64,000 bases of DNA, taken from Soonwooa sp032062245. Its GTDB lineage: Bacteria; Bacteroidota; Bacteroidia; Flavobacteriales; Weeksellaceae. Positions 24,672 to 33,453 of this stretch are shown one piece after another. The stretch spans positions 62,001 to 126,000 of the forward strand of contig NZ_DAMBQF010000002.1 in NCBI RefSeq assembly GCF_032062245.1. The letters are read 5' to 3'. A program made the position numbers and the translations under genes. Below the pieces are notes generated by a model that ran no database searches, was not told the origin of the DNA, and was given only the letters and a program-made list of their open reading frames with translations. The stretch's first letter is position 1. Each line of letters opens with the position of its first letter.

Positions 24672-25826
24672 ATGACCAGACACCAACAACGCGTCAATGA
24701 AGTTTTTCGCATTTTTGACAATCGAGATACCGAACTTGGCTTTCGAAAATTGCTAGATTGCGCAATGGATACCCAGAGGATGTCCATTTATCAAAAAGCA
24801 ATTGAGTTAACCGATTGGCGAGAAAAAAATCCAACAAACATCGATACTCTTATCGAAAAAGCAAAAAGTCTTTTAGATGAAATTGCAAATATTCCAGTTG
24901 AGGAATTATCCTCGGACAACTCGGTTTTAGAAGCTAAAAATATCAAAAAGTCTTATGGCTCCAATCGTTTTTCTCTAGGTCCAGTTTCAGTGCAGATTCG
25001 TAAAGGTCAAGTCTACGGATTGGTTGGTGAGAATGGCAATGGTAAAACCACTTTACTGCGGATTTTGGCTAAAGAATTATCGTACAACGACGGAAGTCTT
25101 AGTTTTAATTTTAAAGATAAAACGACTAACGATTTTGATCTCAGAACCAAATTAATCTACATCCCGCAACGGACAGAAAAATGGTACGGAAGTCTAAAAG
25201 ACAATCTGAAATTCGTGCTTTCCAATTACGGAATCAATCCTGAGGAAAACGAAACGCGAACATTAATGATGATTGCTCGACTTGGTCTTTGGAATTATAA
25301 ACATCTTAAATGGGGCGAGTTGTCGTCAGGTTACAAAATGCGATTCGAATTGGCAAGAACTTTACTTCGTCAACCCGAAATCTTGTTGTTGGACGAGCCT
25401 TTAGCTAATCTTGATGTCTTGGCGCAACAAGTTATTTTGGAAGATTTGAAAGCGATTTGTAATTCGGTTAACAATCCGATCGCGTTGATCCTTAGTTCGC
25501 AACAGTTGTATGAAGTTGAAAAAATTTCGGACAAAGTTATCTTCCTCAAAAATGGACAATACAAAGATAATCATCAGACTTCGACAGAAGAGTTTGGCAA
25601 TCAGCTAATTATTGAGATTGATTCTTCTGCAAGTCGTGAAGAATTGTTGACTTTATTTGGCGCTTTAGATTTGCATCAGCTTAAATATAATGGCGGTATC
25701 TACATTGCAAATTTTGGTATCGACACCAAATTTTCGCAAGTTTTATCAGTTCTTGGTAATGCCGACATCGAAGTTGTGTATGTGCGTAATATTTCAAAAT
25801 CGACAAGACGTTTTTTTGTTAATTAA
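24672..25826 (+). CDS. ABC transporter ATPase with an N-terminal helical extension
   Basis: A 384-residue ATP-binding subunit. Walker A GENGNGKTT is at 119-127, the signature LSSGYKMR near 217, and Walker B ILLLDEP near 239. The first ~85 residues are a charged helical extension not normal for ABC ATPases, and about 60 residues follow the core as a C-terminal domain. The signature has Y where Q or E is common. It lies 21 bp before a gene for a large membrane protein, so the two probably form an exporter. Substrate unknown. Confidence 0.88.
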   Translation: MTRHQQRVNEVFRIFDNRDTELGFRKLLDCAMDTQRMSIYQKAIELTDWREKNPTNIDTLIEKAKSLLDEIANIPVEELSSDNSVLEAKNIKKSYGSNRFSLGPVSVQIRKGQVYGLVGENGNGKTTLLRILAKELSYNDGSLSFNFKDKTTNDFDLRTKLIYIPQRTEKWYGSLKDNLKFVLSNYGINPEENETRTLMMIARLGLWNYKHLKWGELSSGYKMRFELARTLLRQPEILLLDEPLANLDVLAQQVILEDLKAICNSVNNPIALILSSQQLYEVEKISDKVIFLKNGQYKDNHQTSTEEFGNQLIIEIDSSASREELLTLFGALDLHQLKYNGGIYIANFGIDTKFSQVLSVLGNADIEVVYVRNISKSTRRFFVN

Positions 25827-25847
25827 TGCAGTTTAAGATTTATCAAA

Positions 25848-27737
25848 ATGAACAAAATTTCTCGCTTCAATCAATATTTACTAGAGCGTTATCCTACAAT
25901 TTGGAATACCAAAATCGTTTGGATGTTGGCTCTGGCACTCTTATTTCACCTGATATTTTTTGGCATTGGATTTTTCGCGCACAGCGATCCCCAAACCTTA
26001 CAAAAGAGTCGTGCAGTTGACGATTATTTTACGAATGGTATTATTTTTATTCATCTAATAGTTTCGGTTTTACTGTTGGTAGGCTGGCTGATTAATATGT
26101 TTAAGAATAATGCTTTCAAGAATTTTTATCCTGTTTCAAGCACCAAATTATTCTTCCAATTTGTCCAATATTTTGTAATTATTTTAAGCTGTACAAGTTT
26201 TTACATGTCGTATATGTTTGCGGACAAACTCAATATTAATCGGCTTTATCCAGATACGGAAATGTCTAAAAACATTGAGCTAATTAATACCACTTATCCT
26301 TTTCTGGCGCAGAATTATGAAGACTTCACTTTAGGAAATCGACTTTATCCAAAACCTTTTTTTGACTTGTACTGCGAAACAGATATTCAAAAAATTGAAA
26401 GAGATAAAAAATATTTTGTCAACTATGACAGAGTTTATCAATATTTTGAGGTTTATCCTAAAATTAGTACTAAAAAAAATAGTGATGACGAATATCTAAA
26501 GCCTGAACCAGAAGCAAGCAACGGGACAAAAATTGCTTACACCAAAACGGAAAGGGATAAAAAGATCTTCTATTTCAAAAAGAATGTGGTGGACTTGTCA
26601 TCGTATATTCTCACCACTACGCCAAGTTTTTATAATTATTCAACAATTTTTTATGATCAAGGTGGAGAGAATTTTGCACCTTACTATGAGGGCATTATTG
26701 TTGACGATACCGAATCTCAACTATCAGAAACGCAGCAACAAAAACGTGCAAAAGTTAACAAAGCGGTTGCTGATTTATTAAATTCTAAAAGCAGACAAAA
26801 TTTTGAAAAACAGTTCAATTCGTTTTTTGAGCTTGCAAAAAAATATAAAATCCGAACTAATCTTGACGCAAAAACTTTAACAGATTTAGTGTTTTATCCA
26901 GATAATTTTGAGGTTTCTATTTTTACTAAAAAATACAAACCAGAGCGAGACGAAACCTACGATCCATACAAATATACTGGTAGTGACTATGCGACAACGG
27001 CAGTTGAGGCAGCAGCGGATATTGATGTCGCAGCAGCAGCAGTTGTGCAAGATGGCAAGGTTGTAGATGCCGCGGTAAGTGTCAAAGATCTTAATCCTGA
27101 AGTTAATAGACAATTGTCTCCAGAAGAGTTCTTTGAAAGAAAACTAACCAATCACTATTTTTATTCAGATAACCTCAAACAGATTTTAGAAAATGTCGAT
27201 ACGATAAAAAATAAAGACTTCTTTATGGAGTACATTCACGTGTTTCTATGGATCTCGTTTTGCTTAGCAACCTTTATTCTAGGTTTCCGTGTAACGGGAT
27301 TACGGGCTTTATTATTTGCGATTATTACAACTGGCGTTTTATCATTATTTATCGCACTTTTAAGTTTTATTGTGAATTTTGCAGTAGGAGGTAGTTTTGT
27401 CGAATATTTTGTATTGTATGCGTTTTTTGTAACCGGATTACTTATTTTGTTGATGAGCATTACTCAGACTTTTTCAAAATTTATAACTTCGATTGCCGTT
27501 AATATCAGTCTTAACACTTTTGTCGCTTTAGTCTTACTTTTATTCGCAATTATTACCAAACATCAAATTGATGCTTGTCGTGCGCTACCGATAAACAGGC
27601 TTGAAGTTTACAACTGTGATGGTATTTTAGATGTATTAGGAATGGATATAACAAGTTTTTCATTATTAATTATTGGCTTTATTTTTATTTTCTTGTTTAC
27701 AAAAGTTCTTAGAAAATGGAAAGCTAAAACCGAATAA
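25848..27737 (+). CDS. Putative ABC exporter membrane subunit
   Basis: A 629-residue membrane protein. Three hydrophobic helices lie in the first ~125 residues, then a soluble domain of about 320 residues, then six helices near the C-terminus (about 465-625). The soluble part contains the low-complexity stretch AVEAAADIDVAAAAVVQDGK. Two membrane blocks around a large extracytoplasmic loop and the preceding ATPase gene suggest the permease of a two-gene export system. No known family was recognised. Confidence 0.75.
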   Translation: MNKISRFNQYLLERYPTIWNTKIVWMLALALLFHLIFFGIGFFAHSDPQTLQKSRAVDDYFTNGIIFIHLIVSVLLLVGWLINMFKNNAFKNFYPVSSTKLFFQFVQYFVIILSCTSFYMSYMFADKLNINRLYPDTEMSKNIELINTTYPFLAQNYEDFTLGNRLYPKPFFDLYCETDIQKIERDKKYFVNYDRVYQYFEVYPKISTKKNSDDEYLKPEPEASNGTKIAYTKTERDKKIFYFKKNVVDLSSYILTTTPSFYNYSTIFYDQGGENFAPYYEGIIVDDTESQLSETQQQKRAKVNKAVADLLNSKSRQNFEKQFNSFFELAKKYKIRTNLDAKTLTDLVFYPDNFEVSIFTKKYKPERDETYDPYKYTGSDYATTAVEAAADIDVAAAAVVQDGKVVDAAVSVKDLNPEVNRQLSPEEFFERKLTNHYFYSDNLKQILENVDTIKNKDFFMEYIHVFLWISFCLATFILGFRVTGLRALLFAIITTGVLSLFIALLSFIVNFAVGGSFVEYFVLYAFFVTGLLILLMSITQTFSKFITSIAVNISLNTFVALVLLLFAIITKHQIDACRALPINRLEVYNCDGILDVLGMDITSFSLLIIGFIFIFLFTKVLRKWKAKTE

Positions 27738-27801
27738 AAAATACTTGTTCAGTTTTCGGTTGTAACTAAAATAGGCTTTGTTCTAATTTTGAAATAAAAA
27801 A

Positions 27802-28845
27802 ATGAAACTTTCCAACGACATAATGTACCAAGCCTCTTGTGACAAAAACCCTGATTTTGAAGGCGTTTTTTGGATGGCGGTTAAAACGACAGGGATTTTT
27901 TGTCGTCCAACTTGTACAGCAAGAAAACCAAAAATTGAGAATGTTGAATTTTTTGATAATACCAAAGATCCTATCTTAAAAGGTTATCGACCTTGTAAAG
28001 TTTGCAAACCTTTAGAAAATCCAGATCAGACGCCTATAGGAATTAAAAAACTCTTGGACGAATTGTCTAACGACCCCTGTCTTAAAGTTAAAGATTATGA
28101 CTTAGTCAAGCGAGGTCTGGAGCCAGCCCATGTGCGACGTTGGTTTCTAAAACATCACGGAATGACCTTTCATGCTTTTCAAAGAATGTTTAAAATAAAT
28201 TCGGCTTTCAAAAAATTACAACAGGGAGAAAACCTTATCGAAACCGCTATGGATTCTGGTTATGAAAGTTTGAGTGGCTTCAATGAAAGATTCAAAGACG
28301 TGTTTGGTGTATCGCCAACACAATCCAAAATGGAGAAAGTAATTGACTTAAAACGCATCGAAACCCCACTTGGGACAATGATTGCTTGTGCAGATAGCAA
28401 CGGAATTTGCATATTAGAATTCTCAGATCGTAAAGCTTTACCAACAGAATTAAAACAAATTTCTAAACATTTTGACGCGACTATCATTCAAGGTCAAAAT
28501 CCACATTTTATAACTTTGGAAAAAGAACTTAAAGAATATTTCGAAGGAAAAAAAACAGATTTTTCGGTGCCTTTATCGCCAGTTGGGACAGCTTTTCAGA
28601 AGCAAGTTTGGGAAGTTCTTCGGACGATTCCTTATGGTATGACCAGAAGCTATCAAGAACAAGCCAATATTTTGGGAAATCCAAAAGGCGTTCGCGCAGT
28701 TGCAAATGCTAACGGCCTTAATAAAATTTCGATTATTATACCTTGTCATCGCGTTATCGGAAGCGACGGAAAATTAACAGGTTACGGTGGCGGTATCTGG
28801 CGCAAACAAAAACTCCTAGAGCTCGAAAAATCGATTCTTTTTTAA
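27802..28845 (+). CDS. ada: Ada-type DNA alkylation repair protein and regulator
   Basis: A 347-residue three-part protein. An N-terminal Ada zinc domain has C34, C38, C65 and C68, matching the metal and methyl-acceptor cysteines of E. coli Ada. An AraC-type helix-turn-helix follows (about 85-180), and then an O6-methylguanine methyltransferase domain with the acceptor C315 in IIPCHRVIG. It should repair methylphosphotriesters and O6-methylguanine and, once methylated, activate its own gene or others. A cupin gene follows after 196 bp of repeats. Confidence 0.94.
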   Translation: MKLSNDIMYQASCDKNPDFEGVFWMAVKTTGIFCRPTCTARKPKIENVEFFDNTKDPILKGYRPCKVCKPLENPDQTPIGIKKLLDELSNDPCLKVKDYDLVKRGLEPAHVRRWFLKHHGMTFHAFQRMFKINSAFKKLQQGENLIETAMDSGYESLSGFNERFKDVFGVSPTQSKMEKVIDLKRIETPLGTMIACADSNGICILEFSDRKALPTELKQISKHFDATIIQGQNPHFITLEKELKEYFEGKKTDFSVPLSPVGTAFQKQVWEVLRTIPYGMTRSYQEQANILGNPKGVRAVANANGLNKISIIIPCHRVIGSDGKLTGYGGGIWRKQKLLELEKSILF

Positions 28846-28908
28846 ATTAAGAATTAACGAAACATGGTCACTAAGCTAAATCGAAGGCTTCTTTATCGTT
28901 TTTCTGTT

Positions 28909-28947
28909 CGTCATTTCGAGTAGCGCAGCATATCGAGAAATTTTTTA
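28909..28947 (+). repeat. Repeat C (TCGAG-type hairpin), copy 2
   Basis: CGTCATTTCGAGTAGCGCAG then CATATCGAGAAAT, the best preserved of the three copies in the window. Heptad repeats follow directly. Confidence 0.65.
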
Positions 28948-28951
28948 TTTT

Positions 28952-29041
28952 TAAGTTTAGAATTACGAATTAACTTTGCTTAAACCTTAAACCTTAAACC
29001 TTAAACCTTAAACCTTAAACCTTAAACCATAAACCCAAAAA
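28952..29041 (+). repeat. Heptad array (TTAAACC)7 upstream of the cupin gene
   Basis: Seven perfect TTAAACC units at 28980-29028 and a variant ATAAACC at 29029-29035, stopping 6 bp before the ATG. Upstream, AGAATTA, CGAATTA and ACTTTGC (28959-28979) are in the same register. Confidence 0.85.
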
Positions 29042-29401
29042 ATGAAAAAATATAAAATCCAAGCAAATCCTTTCGTTGTACCAACAACCGATGGAAAACT
29101 GATAGAAGAACACTGGGGAAATTCTACAGGAAACAAAAATATTTCGATTGCGCACATGGTCGCGCCTCCTAACTGGAGCGAGCCACATCAGACCCCAGAA
29201 TTTGATGAATTCACTTTGATTATTTCTGGAAAAAAACAATTCGAAATCGATGGTGAAATCATCAATTTAGAAAAAGGTCAAAGCATTTTGATAGAGAAGG
29301 GAGCGCGTGTTAGATATTCCAATCCGTTTTCGGAAGCTTGCGAATATGTTGCAATTTGTCTTCCCGCATTTTCAATGGATTTGGTTAATCGAGAAGAGTA
29401 G
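29042..29401 (+). CDS. Cupin-domain protein
   Basis: A 119-residue single-domain cupin. Motif 1 is seen as SEPHQTPEFDEFTLIISG (about 46-63) with H and E metal ligands, and motif 2 as EKGQSILIEKGARVRYSNP (about 79-97). The second-motif His is replaced, so metal binding may be incomplete. Role unknown. The array of TTAAACC units directly before its start could affect expression. It ends 3 bp before the stop of the convergent acetyltransferase. Confidence 0.8.
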   Translation: MKKYKIQANPFVVPTTDGKLIEEHWGNSTGNKNISIAHMVAPPNWSEPHQTPEFDEFTLIISGKKQFEIDGEIINLEKGQSILIEKGARVRYSNPFSEACEYVAICLPAFSMDLVNREE

Positions 29402-29404
29402 CTT

Positions 29405-29863
29405 TTAAAATTCAAATTTTAGCAGTTGCATATCTTTTAACTTAAGGCTATTTTCAAAAATTGTTTCAGGATAATTGTCGAGGAAAAAATTCTTTCTGAC
29501 GTCATATTTTTGAAATCCATTTCTTTCATAAAACCGAATCTGATTAATCCCACAATCTGCTGTCCCAACGATAATGCGCTTGTATTTTGGATAGCAGATT
29601 TTTTTGATGTGCGTTATCATTTGTTCGCCAATTCCTTGGCGCTGATACTTTTCAGAAACTGCAATGTTTTTTAATTCAACCGTTTCAGAATCTTGATGAT
29701 ATAAGCAGAATACGCCAACATTGTCGTTGTTGAGTTTTGCAAGAAAAACATCAGAACTCGATAAATATTTGTCGATGGCGTTGCGTGTTTCGTCCGCCAA
29801 AAGCAAAAGCTCGTAGGGATAATCATCCGTAATCAACTGAAAATCGAGTAGGGAAGTTTTCAT
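29405..29863 (-). CDS. GNAT-family acetyltransferase
   Basis: A 152-residue acetyltransferase. The acetyl-CoA loop is QRQGIG (around 73-78) after ELKNIAVSEKYQ, followed by the helix and the conserved FYERNGFQ block near 110. The acceptor is unknown. It lies 3 bp after the DUF3037 gene on the same strand and probably shares its transcript. Confidence 0.88.
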   Translation of the reverse strand: MKTSLLDFQLITDDYPYELLLLADETRNAIDKYLSSSDVFLAKLNNDNVGVFCLYHQDSETVELKNIAVSEKYQRQGIGEQMITHIKKICYPKYKRIIVGTADCGINQIRFYERNGFQKYDVRKNFFLDNYPETIFENSLKLKDMQLLKFEF

Positions 29864-29866
29864 TTT

Positions 29867-30262
29867 TTACATTACTAAATCTTTAAACAGTCGATCGAAA
29901 GCCGCATCCAAATCTTTGGCTTGTCCAGGATGCGGACGCGATGTTTGGATGATAGAACTCCGTACAGCCGTTAGCCAACGGAATCGTTCTGGGATTTCGA
30001 GTTGCGCAATTGGTCCAGCATCTTTCCCACCTTTTGCAACGTTTTCAAAAGACGTCAAATGTTTTTCGATGATGTCAAATTCGGTTTCACAAACAAAACA
30101 TTTCATGCGGTCGGAGCAAAGGTATGTTTTCACTTTTATGTATTTTTCACGCTTGCTAAAAAGCACCAAACCAACATTGATGAACTCTTCGCGCTCAGGT
30201 TTCGGCACCAGACGGATCACCGCATACTCGTATAATTTAACCTCTTGCATGTTTCGCTTCAT
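29867..30262 (-). CDS. DUF3037-family protein, partner of the HipA-like protein
   Basis: A 131-residue cytoplasmic protein beginning MKRNMQEVKLYEYAVIRLVPKPEREEFINVG; the opening 'Y.Y...R..P...R.E.iNvG' layout is the DUF3037 hallmark. A second ATG four codons in (30250) is an equally good start. The gene begins inside the end of the HipA-like gene (26 or 14 bp overlap), so the two are translationally linked. DUF3037 next to a HipA-like kinase is a recurring pair of unknown function. Confidence 0.85.
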   Translation of the reverse strand: MKRNMQEVKLYEYAVIRLVPKPEREEFINVGLVLFSKREKYIKVKTYLCSDRMKCFVCETEFDIIEKHLTSFENVAKGGKDAGPIAQLEIPERFRWLTAVRSSIIQTSRPHPGQAKDLDAAFDRLFKDLVM

Positions 30263-31016
30263 TTACAAAGTTATCAGAATGGGCAATACGTCTTGTCAAA
30301 AACTGAAAATACACTTCTTTTATTTCCTCTGGCGAAAGTTCGGTATCACGCCACTGTAACCAATCTTCAGGAATTAATTCCACGATGTTGCGCAAAACAT
30401 CATCCGTCAATATCGCTCGGAATCTTGCGTTGACTTCGTCCAATTGATCGGCTTGCGGTAACAAAACATGATCTTTTATCATCACAAAAGGGCTCACAGC
30501 ATTCTTTTCCCAATTGTCCCAAGAATGATGAAAATACAAGGAAGCACCGTGATCAATCAACCACAATTCTTTATGCCAATATAACATGTTTGTATTTCGG
30601 AAAGTACGGTCGATATTGGTAAGAAAAGCGTCTAGCCAAACAACTTCGGACGCCAATTTGCCATCGATTTTTACAGCCGCAGGATCGTAATTGATGCCAC
30701 CAGACAAATAATGTAAGGCCAAATTTAGTCCAACACTCGCTTTCAACAAATCCTGAATTTCCTCGTCGGCTTCGGTTCTTCCGAAGTCTTCGTGCAAGTT
30801 TGCAAAAACCAATTCAGGCGTTCGCAATCCCAAAACCTGAGCCACTTTGCCACCGACTAACTCCGAAATCAAAGCTTTCACACCATGACCAGCGCCACGA
30901 AATTTCAACACATATTTGAAGTCGTCGTCGGCTTCCGCCAAAGCTGGCAACGAGCCGCCCTCGCGCAACGGCAATATATAGCGTAAGACGGTGACCGTCC
31001 GTAGTGATAAATCCAT
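30237..31016 (-). CDS. HipA-like kinase-fold protein
   Basis: A 259-residue protein from MDLSLRTVTVL (ATG at 31014-31016). The kinase core is recognisable: candidate ATP lysine K38 in KYVLKFRG, a catalytic loop WLDAFLTNIDRTFRNTN with D129, N134, D136 and N141, and the metal-binding D155 in LWLIDHGA. It lacks the N-terminal subdomain of toxin HipA, and no HipB-type antitoxin is adjacent. The following DUF3037 gene overlaps it. A phosphotransferase acting on an unknown partner is likely; calling it a toxin is not justified. Confidence 0.85.
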   Translation of the reverse strand: MDLSLRTVTVLRYILPLREGGSLPALAEADDDFKYVLKFRGAGHGVKALISELVGGKVAQVLGLRTPELVFANLHEDFGRTEADEEIQDLLKASVGLNLALHYLSGGINYDPAAVKIDGKLASEVVWLDAFLTNIDRTFRNTNMLYWHKELWLIDHGASLYFHHSWDNWEKNAVSPFVMIKDHVLLPQADQLDEVNARFRAILTDDVLRNIVELIPEDWLQWRDTELSPEEIKEVYFQFLTRRIAHSDNFVNEAKHARG

Positions 31017-31050
31017 CTTGTAATTTAAAATGTAAAAATAAAGCAATATT

Positions 31051-31180
31051 TTTTATTTGGGCGCCTTTTCCGCCCTCCACTCCCGCTTTTTTGCTTTTCG
31101 ACTTTCCAAGGCTTGGGCTTTCCACCGTGTCGAAGCGCAAAAAGAGCTCCGTTCAGGTCGGGGCGCAACCACGCCGTTGA
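31051..31180 (+). repeat. Dispersed intergenic repeat A, copy 3
   Basis: The fullest arms: TTATTTGGGCGCCTTTTCCG, CCCTCCACTCCCGC, and on the other side GAGCTCCGTTCAGGTCGGGG, CGCAACC. The centre pairs TTTTTTGCTTTTCGAC with GTGTCGAAGCGCAAAAA. An 88-codon open frame crosses it but is not a gene. The rest of this 443-bp gap up to 31459 is AT-rich and holds two copies of AGC(C/T)TTTGTGGTTTA 80 bp apart (31229 and 31308). Confidence 0.8.
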
Positions 31181-31459
31181 GATTATTGTCAAAAATTTAC
31201 TTTTCTACTACAGAGTTATTTTTTATTAGCCTTTGTGGTTTACAAAAATGCTATTTAGTTTCTTGTATTAAAGAAAAGAATGTTTCTAGTTTAGATGAAA
31301 ATTCTTTAGCTTTTGTGGTTTAAGAAAGTAAAGATTCGATTTCTTAAAAGACGTTTTAAAACTCACAAAATAATCCTTATTTTTGGGAAAATATTCAACA
31401 TAATGTCAAGTTTTATCGACTTCGGTATTGCGAAAAAATCTTACGATCATCAACAAAAT

Positions 31460-32395
31460 ATGAATAAAATAACAGAACTTTTTAATATAAAATATCCAAT
31501 CATCCAAGGCGGAATGATTTGGCACAGTGGCTGGAGGTTGGCTTCGGCGGTTTCTAACAATGGAGGATTAGGACTTATCGGTTCTGCAAGCATGTATCCC
31601 GATATTCTTAGAGAAAATATTCAAAAATGTAAAGCAGCAACAGACAAGCCTTTTGGCGTTAATGTCGCTTTGTTGTATCCGAATCTCGAAGAGATTATCA
31701 AAATCATTTTGGAGGAGGGCGTTAAGATTGTTTTTACTTCAGCGGGAAGTCCAAAGGCTTACACTGAAATTTTAAAAAAAGAAGGCATCAAAGTAGCCCA
31801 TGTTGTATCCTCAACCAAATTCGCTGTTAAATGTCAAGAAGCTGGAGTTGATGCTATTGTTGCAGAAGGTTTTGAAGCTGGCGGACATAACGGTCGCGAT
31901 GAGACGACAACTTTATCACTTATTCCAAATGTTAAACGTCATATTTCGACACCGTTAATCGCTGCTGGCGGTATTGCAACAGGTGCTCAAATGAAAGCTG
32001 CAATGATTCTAGGTGCAGACGGCGTGCAAATTGGTTCTCGTTTTGCAGCAACTATGGAAGCGAGTTCTCACGATAATTTCAAAAATAAAATTGTTGAACT
32101 TGGTGAAGGCGATACACATTTAACTTTAAAGGAATTAGCGCCAGTGAGATTAGTGAAAAATAAGTTTTTCAACGATCTAGAAGCGCTTTATCAAGAGGGT
32201 AGAAATGTTGAAGCACTAAAAGAAACCTTGGGAAGAGCACGGGCAAAACGTGGTATGTTCGAAGGCGATTTGGAGGAAGGCGAGTTAGAGATTGGACAAT
32301 CTTCGGCGCTTATCGATAGCATTTTACCAGTCGAAGAAGTTATCAAGAATTTGGTGGCGGAGTTTAATGCCGCTAATTTAGATATTAAATTATAG
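31460..32395 (+). CDS. Nitronate monooxygenase / FMN-dependent enoyl reductase-like
   Basis: A 311-residue TIM-barrel flavoenzyme of the 2-nitropropane dioxygenase group. Landmarks are the N-terminal YPIIQGGMIWHSG, the phosphate-binding AEGFEAGGHNGRD (about 136-148) with the catalytic-type histidine, and IAAGGIATGAQM and GADGVQIGSRF further on. Related FabK enoyl-ACP reductases share the fold, so either oxidation of nitronates or a lipid role is possible. The start MNKITELF is chosen; an upstream in-frame frame (from 31313) is low-complexity and not family-like. Confidence 0.88.
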   Translation: MNKITELFNIKYPIIQGGMIWHSGWRLASAVSNNGGLGLIGSASMYPDILRENIQKCKAATDKPFGVNVALLYPNLEEIIKIILEEGVKIVFTSAGSPKAYTEILKKEGIKVAHVVSSTKFAVKCQEAGVDAIVAEGFEAGGHNGRDETTTLSLIPNVKRHISTPLIAAGGIATGAQMKAAMILGADGVQIGSRFAATMEASSHDNFKNKIVELGEGDTHLTLKELAPVRLVKNKFFNDLEALYQEGRNVEALKETLGRARAKRGMFEGDLEEGELEIGQSSALIDSILPVEEVIKNLVAEFNAANLDIKL

Positions 32396-32583
32396 GTATT
32401 AGGTATTAAGTATTAGGTATTAGGTATTAGGTATTAGCAATTAGGTATTAGGTAGCTGGTTTTAGGTTTTAAGAATCTAGATAAGAAATCTTATCAATCA
32501 AATTTCTAGAATTAACACTAAAAACCAATAACTAAACACCAAATACCGTTAATTAATAATTCATCACTCATAACTAAGATAAA
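32395..32583 (+). repeat. Heptad-phased tract (GGTATTA-type) between nitronate monooxygenase and DUF4268
   Basis: From 32395 the units are GGTATTA, GGTATTA, AGTATTA, GGTATTA x3, GCAATTA, GGTATTA, GGTAGCT, GGTTTTA, GGTTTTA. After a short break a second run from 32514 reads AACACTA, AAAACCA, ATAACTA, AACACCA, AATACCG, TTAATTA, ATAATTC, ATCACTC, ATAACTA, AGATAAA, ending exactly at the GTG start codon 32584. Confidence 0.75.
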
Positions 32584-33012
32584 GTGTTTTCAAAACAAGA
32601 AGCAGCGCAACTAAAGAAAGAATTTTGGACCGCTTTCGGGAAAGCTTTTCCGAGAGAATGGTTGTTGTATGATACTAAGATTAAAGATTTTTCTTTTAAA
32701 TTCAGTGCAGATAATAAGAAAGCTGAAGTCTCTCTCGACATCGAAATGAAAGACGAACTCTTCCGAAATGCTTATTTTGAGAAGATTCAATCTTTGGAAG
32801 ATTTGTTGCGAGATGAGATTGGTGATTTTGAGATAGACGAACATTTTGTTTTGGAAAACGGAAAAGTTATTAGTCGCATTTGGATAACAAAAACTGGTGT
32901 TAGCGTTTTTAACAAACAAACTTGGCCAGATACTTTTGAATTCTTTGTCGAAAAAATGACCGCTTTCGAAATGTTCTTTTATGAATACGAAGATTTTATA
33001 AAAGACGTGTAA
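32584..33012 (+). CDS. DUF4268-domain protein
   Basis: A 142-residue protein starting at GTG (32584). The block LKKEFWTAFGKAF near the start and EFFVEKMTAFEMFFYEYEDF at the end match the DUF4268 layout, found alone or joined to nuclease-like proteins. Here it is free-standing. Acidic and soluble, no signal peptide. The start codon directly abuts a heptad tract. Function unknown. Confidence 0.78.
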   Translation: MFSKQEAAQLKKEFWTAFGKAFPREWLLYDTKIKDFSFKFSADNKKAEVSLDIEMKDELFRNAYFEKIQSLEDLLRDEIGDFEIDEHFVLENGKVISRIWITKTGVSVFNKQTWPDTFEFFVEKMTAFEMFFYEYEDFIKDV

Positions 33013-33029
33013 GACGATTTTATATTTTG

Positions 33030-33064
33030 GAATTACGAATGATGATTGACGAGTCAGTGATTTT
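33030..33064 (+). repeat. Short heptad-phased tract
   Basis: GAATTAC, GAATGAT, GATTGAC, GAGTCAG, TGATTTT. The first two units match those at 41947-41967 (GATTTAC, GAATGAT, GATTTAC). Confidence 0.45.
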
Positions 33065-33085
33065 GTAAGAAGCCTAAAAAAAATT

Positions 33086-33322
33086 ATGAAGAAAATAACA
33101 ATAAAAGCTAAAGATTTTTTCGAATTATTAAAATTGAAAGATCAGTCGATGTGGGATATTTTTGCATCCTTAATAGATGGAGAAGAAAAGGAACTTATTT
33201 TCGTTGACGAAAACAACGAGTTCTTGTTCAACTACATTTTGCCAACGGATTTCAAAAAATTACAAGACGATAAAGCTGTTTTCTCAAAAGAATATTCAGA
33301 AAAGTTGAGTGGGCTAAATTAG
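33086..33322 (+). CDS. Small hypothetical protein
   Basis: A 78-residue soluble, acidic protein (MKKITIKAKDFFELLKL...). The frame is closed and starts at an ATG preceded by AAAAAAATT, with no clear ribosome site. It could accompany the DUF4268 gene 73 bp upstream. No family recognised; coding status is probable rather than certain. Confidence 0.55.
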   Translation: MKKITIKAKDFFELLKLKDQSMWDIFASLIDGEEKELIFVDENNEFLFNYILPTDFKKLQDDKAVFSKEYSEKLSGLN

Positions 33323-33344
33323 TCAAGCAACTTCACGATAATTC

Positions 33345-33440
33345 CTCCTAGCCCCGATTGAAGCGGCATCCTTTTGTAATGGCCGCTTAACGGAGTCGAA
33401 GCGATCATTACAAAAGATATAGCGGAAAGCGGGCGAGGAT
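33345..33440. repeat. Repeat D, long imperfect inverted repeat
   Basis: The left arm CTAGCCCCGATTGAAGCGGC plus ATCCTTTTGTAATG pairs with the right arm CATTACAAAAGATATAGCGG plus AAAGCGGGCGAGG. The loop between (GGCCGCTTAACGGAGTCGAAGC) can form its own short stem. It lies between convergent genes. I recognise this pattern as a common dispersed element of flavobacterial genomes (recollection, not a search). Confidence 0.7.
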
Positions 33441-33453
33441 TTTCTAAGAACAA

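Noticed and set aside
28980..29035. Telomere-like array (TTAAACC)
   Set aside because: It lies inside a gene-dense region with one of several heptad motifs; no chromosome end or resolvase site is suggested.
29916..30359. 147-codon plus-strand frame opposite DUF3037
   Set aside because: The minus-strand DUF3037 and HipA-like genes are well supported here.
30237..31016. HipAB toxin-antitoxin system
   Set aside because: No HipB-like HTH gene is adjacent, and the protein is shorter than toxin HipA.
31057..31323. 88-codon open frame (MGAFSALHSRFF...)
   Set aside because: It runs through repeat A copy 3; similar frames arise in other copies by repeat sequence alone, and there is no family match.
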